NCBI RefSeq assembly: GCF_007750855.1
Contig: NZ_CP036291.1
Location: 620,001-684,000, forward strand
Reading direction: 5' to 3'
Origin: Pirellulimonas nuda
Lineage (GTDB): Bacteria; Planctomycetota; Planctomycetia; Pirellulales; Lacipirellulaceae
DNA length: 64,000 bases
Part shown: positions 8,209-15,554 of the stretch, piece after piece
How positions within the stretch are numbered: position 1 is the first letter of the stretch
How the letters are laid out: every line of letters begins with the position of its first letter
The notes under the pieces: generated by a model
Database searches by the model: none
Seen by the model: only the letters and a program-made list of their open reading frames with translations
What the model was told of the DNA's origin: nothing
Made by a program: the position numbers and the translations under genes

Positions 8209-11200
8209 CTACTTCGACCGGAACAGCTTCTCCAGCGCCTTGCCCACCTCGTTCTCGATCGCCTGCCCCGCCGCGCCCCGCACCGTGTCGCGGGTGAGCG
8301 ACTCGAACGCGCGGCGGTCGACCCGCGGCTTGTCGAACGTGCCGGTGACCGGGAGCTGGAGGTTCTGGCCCCGCAGCCCCACCAGCAGCGGCTTGCCCTC
8401 GACCCAGCGGTCTTGGATCGGGATGGTGAGCGTCAGCGCCAAGGTTTCGTCGAGGCCGACCGAGCCTTCGGTGTTCACCAGCACGTCTCCCACCTCGAAC
8501 TGCATGCCGCGGTGGTAGACGCGGCCCTCGGCCACGCGGAACTCGATCACGCGGTCGCGGACCGACAGCAGCGTCGGCGCCGGCTTGTTCAGCGCGGCCA
8601 GCGGGTCCTGGTTCTTGGCGAGCGCCTCGACCTGCCGGGCGGTAGAGACCCAGTCGCCCACCATCGGCCCGGGCATCACGGTGACGCCGTGGATGGCGAG
8701 CTGGCCGGTCACGGAGAGTTTCTTCGGGTCGTCCAGCGGAAGCGTGAGGCCGTCGGTGCGCATCGAGAAGGCGCCGTCCGTTTGCGTTGCCCCTTGCAGC
8801 GCGGGGGCGATGTACTTCAGCAGCTTCTCACTCACCTCGGGGGTGATCCGCACGCCCGAGAAGAGGTCGCCCGCCGGGAGCGACAGCTCCATCGGCGCGG
8901 GTTGCAGCCGCAACGTGGGCTGGGTGGTGAACTTTCCTTCACCCACGGCCACGTTCAGCGGGTCGCACCGCAACGCGCCTCCGGCGATGACGCCTTGGAT
9001 GGCGCCCGGGCCGACCGGCAGCCCGTACAGGCTGGCCGAGTCCCAGGGCGCCTGGAACCGGCCTGAGAGGTCGGCGCCCGCGCCGGCCAGCTCGAAGCGG
9101 GCCTGCTTGCGGCCCACCAGCTCGATCCCCGGGCCCAGCCGGGCCGCGATCAGCGGCGAGAGGTTCGCCAGGTCGTAGTCTACCGAGCCGCGCAGCTCGA
9201 TCTGCGTATCGGCCAGCGATCCGCTGAGCGTGCCGGCCAGCGACCGCGACTCGACACGCATGTCTGAAACGTCTATCCGGCCCGACTGGGGCGTGTAGCC
9301 CACCGCGCCGCGGAGGCGGACCTCGGGTTCCGACCACACGACCGCTCCCGCGCGGCTGCGATCGATCAGGCTGACCGATTGGCCGGTGAGGTCGACGTCG
9401 GCGGCCAGGCGGTCGCCTTGCTGACGCAGCATCAGCCGCCCCACCACTTGGCCCTGCGGCTCGAGGCCGCCCGCGGTCGAACGCCACGCGGCCATGCGCG
9501 CCAGGTCGGCCCGGATTGCTAGCTCTCCCTCGGCCGGTTGCTGGCCGGTGGGATCGAACCGCAGCCGGCGGGCGCGGTACGCCACGGCGCTGGTCACGAG
9601 CTGGCTTTCTTGCGATTCGATCAGCCCCGTGGAGAAGTCCCAGCCCAGGTCGCCTTGCAGCAGCAGCTTGGGCTCCGCCACGCGGACGCCGGGGACCGCC
9701 AGGTCGAACCCGTCCACGTTGGCGTCGATCTTGGAGAAGCGGGCGCCCCCGGGGGTCAGCGTCCCGGCGAAGGTGGCGCTGCCGGCGCCCGCGAGCCGCG
9801 TTTGCCCGAGGTCGAAGAACTGCGCCAGGTGTTCCGCCAGGCGGTCGAGGTCGAACCGGGCGTCCCCCTCCATCGACTGGGTGGCGGCGCCGCGGGCGTC
9901 GATCGTTAGGAAGTCGGCGTCGCAGCGCACGCCGTCGATGGCGACCCCCTGGGCCGACTGCGTCAGCGCAAAATGCGCCTGCACGGGGTGGTCCCAGGTG
10001 ATCTCGCGATCGCCGGCGTGGGCGTGCAGGTCTTCGGTCTGCAGCGTGCCGGTGAGGGTGCGGCCGCCGCTGATCGGCTTGGCCGCGAGCGAGAGCCGCA
10101 ACTGGCCCGCCTCGAGCCGGGTGCCGGCCCGCATCGGCAGCAGGCTGGGCGCCTGCTCGGCGAGCGCGGCCAGGTCGACGCTCGCCCGCACGTCGGCCTG
10201 GGTGGCGGTCGTCAGGTCGCGGAGCTGGCTGGGCGAGAGCGACCCGGAAGACTCGATCGTGGCCGCAGGGGTCCGCAGCCAGAGCTGCTGCACCACCAAC
10301 CGCCCCCCCGCTGCGCGGGCGTTCCACGGGAGCTCGACCGAGAGCACACGCACCGGCGCGGGGCCGAGCCCCGCGGCCGAAGCCTGCAGGCGGTCGATCC
10401 GCAGCGAGCCGCGGGTCGCGAAGCCGTCGCGGACCGCGGCGTCTGCCAGGCGCCCGGAGAGGTCGTTGACCATCAACTGCCCGCTGCCGCTCAGGACGCC
10501 GTCCAGCCGGATGGTGCGGTCGAAGCGCCGCAGCCAGGGGGCCAGCGAGGCGAGCTGCATGTTTTGCGCGCTGAGGCTCACCTCGGCGCCGCCGGTTTCG
10601 CTTGGACCGGTGGTGACCGACAGCGCGCCGTCGGGGAGCGGGCGGGCCTGCAGGGCGATCTTGGGGGGCTGCGAGTTGAGGTCGATCGTGGCGCCCACCG
10701 CGTCCCACTGCCACACGGCGCCCGTTTCGGCGTCTAGCACTTGCAGGCCGCCGCCGATGATCTCGATGGTGGGCTTGCGCGCCGCCGTCGCCGAGGGGGG
10801 CGGGGCGAGCCCGTCCGCGGGCGACTGGGCCACGGGAGGCGGATCGGCCTGCGGGCCGACCAGGGCCAGCAGGTCTTCGAGGTTGCTGCCGTCGGGCCGG
10901 ACGACCGCCATCAGCCGCGGGCCCTCGAGGCGGATAGCTCCCAGCGGCCGCTTGGAGACCAACAGGTCCCACACCGAGAGGTCGATCGCCACCGCGTCGG
11001 CCGAGGCGAGCAGTTGGTCCTGGGGGTCGAACACCTCGACCCCCTTGAGCACCACCGGCGAGGTCCAGCCCAGCTCTGCGCTACGCGCCGCCACGCGGCC
11101 GGCGCCGGCTGGCAGCACGCGGGCCAGCAGCGCGTCCTTGAGCGGCGTCAGCCCCACCAGGGTGGGCGCCAGCACTACCAGCACCACGACCAACACCAGG

Positions 11201-11268
11201 CCGATCACCAGCCGACGGCGCAGCCGCCCGCCGCGTGGTTTGTCTGCATTGGCCCGCCATCCGCGCAT
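8209..11268 (-). CDS. AsmA-like / DUF748-type large envelope protein
   Basis: A 1019-residue protein with an N-terminal membrane anchor (LVIGLVLVVVLVVLAPTLVG, about residues 20-40) followed by a very long, beta-rich, repetitive region. The pattern GRVAARSAELGWTSPVVLKGVEVFD, followed by repeated short strands, resembles AsmA/TamB-like proteins, which form long periplasmic grooves thought to move phospholipids to the outer membrane. Near the C-terminus, PIQDRWVEGKPLLVGLRGQNLQLPVTGTFDKP resembles AsmA-like C-terminal sequences. The start at 11268 is supported by AGGAGCAC just upstream; 16 further in-frame codons upstream are less likely. Confidence 0.75.
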   Translation of the reverse strand: MRGWRANADKPRGGRLRRRLVIGLVLVVVLVVLAPTLVGLTPLKDALLARVLPAGAGRVAARSAELGWTSPVVLKGVEVFDPQDQLLASADAVAIDLSVWDLLVSKRPLGAIRLEGPRLMAVVRPDGSNLEDLLALVGPQADPPPVAQSPADGLAPPPSATAARKPTIEIIGGGLQVLDAETGAVWQWDAVGATIDLNSQPPKIALQARPLPDGALSVTTGPSETGGAEVSLSAQNMQLASLAPWLRRFDRTIRLDGVLSGSGQLMVNDLSGRLADAAVRDGFATRGSLRIDRLQASAAGLGPAPVRVLSVELPWNARAAGGRLVVQQLWLRTPAATIESSGSLSPSQLRDLTTATQADVRASVDLAALAEQAPSLLPMRAGTRLEAGQLRLSLAAKPISGGRTLTGTLQTEDLHAHAGDREITWDHPVQAHFALTQSAQGVAIDGVRCDADFLTIDARGAATQSMEGDARFDLDRLAEHLAQFFDLGQTRLAGAGSATFAGTLTPGGARFSKIDANVDGFDLAVPGVRVAEPKLLLQGDLGWDFSTGLIESQESQLVTSAVAYRARRLRFDPTGQQPAEGELAIRADLARMAAWRSTAGGLEPQGQVVGRLMLRQQGDRLAADVDLTGQSVSLIDRSRAGAVVWSEPEVRLRGAVGYTPQSGRIDVSDMRVESRSLAGTLSGSLADTQIELRGSVDYDLANLSPLIAARLGPGIELVGRKQARFELAGAGADLSGRFQAPWDSASLYGLPVGPGAIQGVIAGGALRCDPLNVAVGEGKFTTQPTLRLQPAPMELSLPAGDLFSGVRITPEVSEKLLKYIAPALQGATQTDGAFSMRTDGLTLPLDDPKKLSVTGQLAIHGVTVMPGPMVGDWVSTARQVEALAKNQDPLAALNKPAPTLLSVRDRVIEFRVAEGRVYHRGMQFEVGDVLVNTEGSVGLDETLALTLTIPIQDRWVEGKPLLVGLRGQNLQLPVTGTFDKPRVDRRAFESLTRDTVRGAAGQAIENEVGKALEKLFRSK

Positions 11269-11344
11269 AGAGTGCTCCTCGTGCGCGCGGATTCTAACGT
11301 GCGCGGCGGGGGGCACCTATTGCAGTTTGGCGGAGGCATGAAGT

Positions 11345-11488
11345 CTCTCGCAGAGGCGCGGAGACGCAGAGCGGAACAAGAGCAGACAGAAAGGCGCGAT
11401 TGACCCATCAACGCAGGGCGACCGCCTTGCGCGGACGGATCACTGGTATTGATGATTCACCCTCTGCGCCTCCGCGCCTCTGCGAGAG
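11345..11488. repeat. 144-bp palindromic element (CTCTCGCAGAGGCGCGGAG arms)
   Basis: The 27-base arms at 11345-11371 and 11462-11488 match at 26 of 27 positions as inverted repeats. The 90-base loop holds no gene. The organisation (long arms, ~100-base loop, intergenic) matches the elements at 15320, 40004 and 41461, although the arm sequence differs. It occupies the whole gap between the AsmA-like gene and the M50 gene. Confidence 0.75.
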
Positions 11489-11503
11489 ACCTTCCAGGCG
11501 CGA

Positions 11504-13753
11504 TCAATCGAAATTGAACGTCTGCCAGAAGTACCGCGTGAGGCGTTCCCACAGGGTGCGCGGCGCGGTGTGGATCTTGGCCTGGCCTACCAGGCCGACG
11601 CGGAGCATGCCGGCCGGGCCGAGGTCGCCGCGCAGCGGCGCCTCGGCGAAGAAGTGGGGCTCCAGCGGCCGGGGGACCCCCGACTCGTCCGCCTGGGTGG
11701 CGAGCTTGCCCCCCGACAGGCTGCTGAGCCGCGGCGGCGTCTGCTCCATCGCTTCGCTCGCCTTGCGGGTGATCTTGCTGCGGTAGACCACGTCGGTTGA
11801 TTGGTCGAGCATGATCTCCACCGACTGGCCGATCAGCACCAGCTCGTTGTCGCTCTGGTTGATCGCGATCCGCGCCTCCAGCTTGGTGGGGTCGCCCACC
11901 TGGCAGAACGCGGCGCCCTGCTGCAGCACGGCGCCGGCGTTCTCGGCGTCGAACGGCGTGCCGATCCACGAGCCGAGCCCACGCGGGTCCTGGCCGCGGG
12001 CGTCCTTGATGGTCGGCGGGATCACCGTGCCGGCGATCGGCGCCTTGAGCACCAACCGCGCGGCGTCTTCAAGCTGCCCGGCCAGTTGCTCGCGCGCGGC
12101 GGCCAGCTGCTCGTTCACCTGGTTGATGCGGCTCGCGGCGCGGGGGTCGCCGAAGCTCATCGCTTCGAGCCCCTCGATCTGCGTCACCGCGGCGTCGACC
12201 TGCGCTTCCAGCTTGCCGATCTCTAGCTCGAGGTCGATGTTCCGCAGCCGCGCCAGCGGCTGGCCCGCCGCCACCCGGTCGCCCGGCTTCACCAGCAGCG
12301 CTTGCAGCACGCCCGGCGACGAGACGTACACGGTCTCCGCGTCGTCCAGCGCCACCTCGACGGGGCAGAACACGGCCGACGGGATCGGCGCCAGCAGCAC
12401 GCCCGCGATTGCCGCGGCGATCACCAGGGCCGAGACCACCATTCTCCAACGTTTCACTTTGTTCAGCCTTCCGGGGACCTTGAGGAACTTCCACAGTTTC
12501 ACCAGCGGCTGCCCGACCAGCCCCCACGCCGCGCTCAACGCGATCAATTGTCCGATCGGCTTGAGCCCGTACGGCTCGAACACCTGGTTCAAGAAGTACA
12601 GGATCGACAGCACCACCACCCAGCGATAGACGGCAGACGCCACCGTGTACAGGGCGAACAGCCCCTGGTGCTTCTTGGGCAGGAACGGGTCGTCCTGGGG
12701 CTCGAGGCCCAGGCAGAGCTGCCCCAATTTTCGAGACAGGATGCTGCTGGCCTTCTGCCGCAGGTTGGGGATCTCTAGCAGGTCGCTGAGGATGTAGTAG
12801 CCGTCGTACCGCAGCAGCGGGTTGGCGTTGAACATGATCGTGCTGACGGAGCTGACGAACATCACGTTCAGGCAGATGTTGTTCAGCAGCGTCGTGGGGT
12901 CGCTGAACCACCAGATGAACGTGCAGACCGAGGCCAGCACCACCTCAACGTACATGCCCGCCGCGCCGATCGCGGCGCGGTGCCAGCGGTTGGGCAGCAT
13001 CCAACTGTCGCTCACGTTGCAGTACAGGCAGGGCGTGAGCACCAGGAACATCACCCCCATCTCGTGGCACTCGCCGCCGAAGTGCTTGCAACTGAGCCCG
13101 TGGCCGAACTCGTGCAGCACCTTCGTGGTCCCCAGCACGCAGGCCAGCAGCAGCCAGTTCTGCACGGAGAAGAAGGTGTGGAAGTCGGGCAGGCGGGACT
13201 GGAAGGTGTCTAGCTGCACCAGGATCAGCGTGCCGGCAGCCGCCACCAGCATCAGGCACAGCACCAGCGCCGGGGTGGAGAAGAACCACCGCACCGGCGG
13301 CAGGCCGTAGAGGAAGTTGAGCAACCGCTCGGGGTCGAACCCCTTGAAGCGGACCGAGAGGATATTGGCGACCATCGCCATCCGCTCTTTGTTCTTCCGC
13401 TCGTCGTGCCGCGTCTTGAGCTGCAGGCCCTGCCCGCCGGCGTCGGTCAGCACCAGCCCGCTGCGGTGCAGCATGCCGATGAACTGCTGCAGCTCCTCGG
13501 TGCGGATGGTCTGCGGCGGGAACTCGGCCTCAAACCGATCGGCGATCTCTTCGAGACTGGACTCGCCATCGAGCATCTGCAGGATGGCGAACTCTTCTTC
13601 CTCGAAGCGGAAGTACTGCAGCGCCACGGGGTCCTTCACCACCCAGTAAACGCGCCCCTGATAACGGTTCCGCTTCGCCTCAAGATCAGGACGCACCCGT
13701 ATCGGCAGCGCGCGGCTGGTGGAGGAGACGAGGCTGGAAGCGAGCGTGGCCAT
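11504..13753 (-). CDS. PqqD-like / M50 site-2-type protease / HlyD-like fusion membrane protein
   Basis: A 749-residue fusion. Residues ~18-105 form a PqqD/RRE-like winged-helix domain (VRPDLEAKRNRYQGRVYWVV, then FAILQMLDGESSLEEIADRF). Residues ~150-440 are a multi-spanning M50 metalloprotease core with HEFGH (214-218) and a downstream NPLLRYDGYY motif, the equivalent of the S2P 'DG' ligand site. After a further transmembrane helix (LVIAAAIAGVLLAPIPSAVF) comes a biotinyl-lipoyl/HlyD-like part with a coiled coil. It lies in a minus-strand cluster with an HlyD adaptor and a GAF-HlyD protein. RRE domains bind peptides in RiPP pathways, so peptide processing or export is a reasonable inference, but no precursor or ABC transporter is visible. 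Confidence 0.85.
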   Translation of the reverse strand: MATLASSLVSSTSRALPIRVRPDLEAKRNRYQGRVYWVVKDPVALQYFRFEEEEFAILQMLDGESSLEEIADRFEAEFPPQTIRTEELQQFIGMLHRSGLVLTDAGGQGLQLKTRHDERKNKERMAMVANILSVRFKGFDPERLLNFLYGLPPVRWFFSTPALVLCLMLVAAAGTLILVQLDTFQSRLPDFHTFFSVQNWLLLACVLGTTKVLHEFGHGLSCKHFGGECHEMGVMFLVLTPCLYCNVSDSWMLPNRWHRAAIGAAGMYVEVVLASVCTFIWWFSDPTTLLNNICLNVMFVSSVSTIMFNANPLLRYDGYYILSDLLEIPNLRQKASSILSRKLGQLCLGLEPQDDPFLPKKHQGLFALYTVASAVYRWVVVLSILYFLNQVFEPYGLKPIGQLIALSAAWGLVGQPLVKLWKFLKVPGRLNKVKRWRMVVSALVIAAAIAGVLLAPIPSAVFCPVEVALDDAETVYVSSPGVLQALLVKPGDRVAAGQPLARLRNIDLELEIGKLEAQVDAAVTQIEGLEAMSFGDPRAASRINQVNEQLAAAREQLAGQLEDAARLVLKAPIAGTVIPPTIKDARGQDPRGLGSWIGTPFDAENAGAVLQQGAAFCQVGDPTKLEARIAINQSDNELVLIGQSVEIMLDQSTDVVYRSKITRKASEAMEQTPPRLSSLSGGKLATQADESGVPRPLEPHFFAEAPLRGDLGPAGMLRVGLVGQAKIHTAPRTLWERLTRYFWQTFNFD

Positions 13754-13760
13754 AGGGTCG

Positions 13761-13826
13761 GGGGAGGCGCGGCTACGCCGCGGGGGCTGGGGGCAGCGCG
13801 GCTTTGCCGCGGGGGCTGGGGGACGC
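13761..13826. repeat. G-rich hairpin array, left flank of the four-helix-bundle gene
   Basis: Two units, each a short hairpin (GCGGC-TAC-GCCGC and GCGGC-TTT-GCCGC) followed by GGGGGCTGGGGG, end with TGGGGGACGC at 13817-13826, which touches the stop codon of the gene. The inverted counterpart lies at 14270-14345. The pair brackets the four-helix-bundle gene and suggests a mobile unit. A related empty copy is at 29171-29258. Confidence 0.7.
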
Positions 13827-14203
13827 TAGGGGGCGAGGTTTCGTTTTAGGGCCGTCGCTAGGGCACGTAGCTGTTTTCCTAGTCCTGCGAGGTCGCTGAG
13901 CAGCGTTTGTGAGTTGTCCCTGCAGAGATACTTCAGCTCCTCTGCGATCAAGACTTGGGTTTCAACTTCCGCCAGAGAGCCAAGTGCGTACGAGACGTGA
14001 TGAAGGTATTCCTTCGTCGATTGTCGGGCGTGTCCCTCAGCGATGTTAGAAGGGATCGACGTAGCGGCCCGACGTAGTTGGCTGACCAACCCGAAGCGTT
14101 CGTCGTCGGGGAATATTCTGGTCAGTTCGTAAACGCGGAGCGTCACCCGCATCCCCGACTTCCAAACCTCAAGGTCCTGGTAGCTGCGTATCGGGTCTGA
14201 CAT
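13826..14203 (-). CDS. Four-helix-bundle protein (23S rRNA intervening-sequence protein family)
   Basis: A 125-residue protein of the IVP / 'four helix bundle' family, with the typical start YQDLEVWKSGMRVTLRVYEL and the signature FGLVSQLRRAATSIPSNIAEG. The family was first seen encoded inside 23S rRNA intervening sequences of Leptospira; relatives (Avd) are accessory proteins of diversity-generating retroelements. Molecular function in free-standing genes is unknown. Here the gene sits alone between inverted G-rich hairpin arrays and separates two genes of the HlyD cluster, which suggests that it was inserted there. No reverse transcriptase or variable repeat is nearby. Confidence 0.9.
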   Translation of the reverse strand: MSDPIRSYQDLEVWKSGMRVTLRVYELTRIFPDDERFGLVSQLRRAATSIPSNIAEGHARQSTKEYLHHVSYALGSLAEVETQVLIAEELKYLCRDNSQTLLSDLAGLGKQLRALATALKRNLAP

Positions 14204-14269
14204 GCACCAAAGCCTCAGTTAGCGTCAACTGCGCCCATCGCTCATCGGCCCTAGTTTGACGCCGACTCC

Positions 14270-14350
14270 CGCTTGCGCGTCCCCCAGCCCCCGCGGCGCA
14301 GCCGCGCTGCCCCTAGCCCCCAGTCCCCCGCGGCGCAGCCGCGCTGCTGA
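14270..14350. repeat. C-rich hairpin array, right flank of the four-helix-bundle gene
   Basis: CGCTTGCGCGTCCCCCA at 14270-14286 is followed by two hairpin units, GCGGC-GCA-GCCGC, each preceded by CCCCC-type runs. This is the inverted counterpart of 13761-13826. The array runs into the 3' end of the HlyD gene (stop 14313), so that protein's last residues (AAAPRGTGG) are encoded by repeat DNA. Confidence 0.7.
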
Positions 14351-15284
14351 TGCCGCCGGTGCCTAAGTGAATGGTCATCTTCGCCGGCAGCCTCGAGAGG
14401 ATCAGCCAGCGGCCGTCTTCTTGGCGGTTGGCGATCTCGGCACGCACCAGGTAGCGCGAGCCCTTGCCGTCGGTGCCGGCGATGGGGTCGATGTTCACGA
14501 TCCGGCCCGCGGTGGGGATGGTGCGGCCCGGGCCTACGTTGACCTCAACGGTCACCTCGCAGCCGTCGATCTGCGACGGCGAGTAGTCGTCCAGGCGGAC
14601 GTAGCCGTCTACCTGCAGGGTGTCGAGCTTGATCACGCGGACGATGGGGTCCCCGGGCGACACCCACTCGTTCTGATGCCGCAGCACCTCCAGCACCACG
14701 CCGTCGAACGGGGCGAAGATGGTCCGCTTGTCTACGGCGATCTGCGCCAGCTCCAGCTCGGCCTTCTTGACCCAGTACTCGTGCCCGGCCAGCGTGCGGT
14801 CGTGCTGCGCCTTCTCGATCGCCAGCTCCGACCGCTTGACGTTCAGTTCCGCGGTGCGGACCTCGTCGTTCGTGACCGCTTGCAGGTCTTTGTTCGCGTT
14901 CCGGATCTCCTTCAGGGCCGACTTGGCGTGTTCAAGCTGCGCCCGGGCGAACCGTTCTTCGATGTCGTCCTTCCAGCGCTGCAGGGCGCTTTCTACCGCG
15001 TACTTGGCGGCGTTGCGTTGGGCCTCGACCTCACGGGCGTCGACCCGCGCGATCACGTCCTCCGAGCGGATCACCGACCCTTGCTTCACCGCCAGGTGCG
15101 TCAGCACGCCGGCGTCGCTGGCGGGGATGCGGATGTCTTCGACCAGCCCGATGATGCACCGCTCGATCACCGGGTCGCCGGCCGGCCCGGCGGCGGCAGG
15201 GGGGGCGTCGGCCGGCAACTGGAACTGCTGCGCAAGGGCAGGCGCCGCCAACGTGATCAGACCAATCAGCAATAGGGGCTTCAT
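14313..15284 (-). CDS. HlyD-family periplasmic adaptor protein
   Basis: A 323-residue secreted protein with a signal peptide (MKPLLLIGLITLAAPALA). It has the HlyD/membrane-fusion layout: a split lipoyl domain (DAGVLTHLAVKQGSVIRSEDVIARVD, later IFAPFDGVVLEVLRHQNEWVSPGDPIVRV), a long coiled coil between the halves (about residues 85-190), and a beta-barrel region. The start at 15284 was chosen for the signal peptide; upstream frame sequence belongs to a palindrome. It lies between the PqqD-M50-HlyD and GAF-HlyD genes, so the three probably form one envelope complex. The extreme C-terminus comes from a hairpin repeat. Confidence 0.85.
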   Translation of the reverse strand: MKPLLLIGLITLAAPALAQQFQLPADAPPAAAGPAGDPVIERCIIGLVEDIRIPASDAGVLTHLAVKQGSVIRSEDVIARVDAREVEAQRNAAKYAVESALQRWKDDIEERFARAQLEHAKSALKEIRNANKDLQAVTNDEVRTAELNVKRSELAIEKAQHDRTLAGHEYWVKKAELELAQIAVDKRTIFAPFDGVVLEVLRHQNEWVSPGDPIVRVIKLDTLQVDGYVRLDDYSPSQIDGCEVTVEVNVGPGRTIPTAGRIVNIDPIAGTDGKGSRYLVRAEIANRQEDGRWLILSRLPAKMTIHLGTGGISSAAAPRGTGG

Positions 15285-15319
15285 CGACAACCGCCGGTTG
15301 AGGGAAACTCGCGACGCAG

Positions 15320-15545
15320 TTAACCACAGAGTCATAGAGAGCACGGAGACGGACGTTGGCCACGAAAAGGCACAAAAAGGCACAAAGGCAAAATGACCAA
15401 GGACTAAGCCTCAATGACTAATTTCAAGAGACGGTGGTTGAATCTTTGGTCATTAGAAATTGGCTATTTGCAGGCGCTTTCTTTGTGCTTTTTCGCGCCT
15501 TTTCGTGGCAATCCTCCGTCGTTTTCTCCGTGGCTCAGTGGTTAA
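15320..15545. repeat. 226-bp nested palindrome (TTAACCAC ends, GGCACAAA arms)
   Basis: Outer ends TTAACCAC (15320-15327) and GTGGTTAA (15538-15545); next GAGCACGGAGA against TCTCCGTGGCTC; then GCCACGAAAAGGC...CACAAAG against its complement; innermost AATGACCAA against TTGGTCATT. The same outer and inner motifs occur at 670-868, and the GGCACAAA arms recur at 40004-40145. It fills the gap between the HlyD and GAF-HlyD genes. It contains no gene. Confidence 0.8.
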
Positions 15546-15554
15546 CCCGTCCGT

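Noticed and set aside
13826-14203. Avd gene of a diversity-generating retroelement
   Set aside because: No reverse transcriptase, template repeat or variable repeat is present nearby; the general IVP family assignment is enough.
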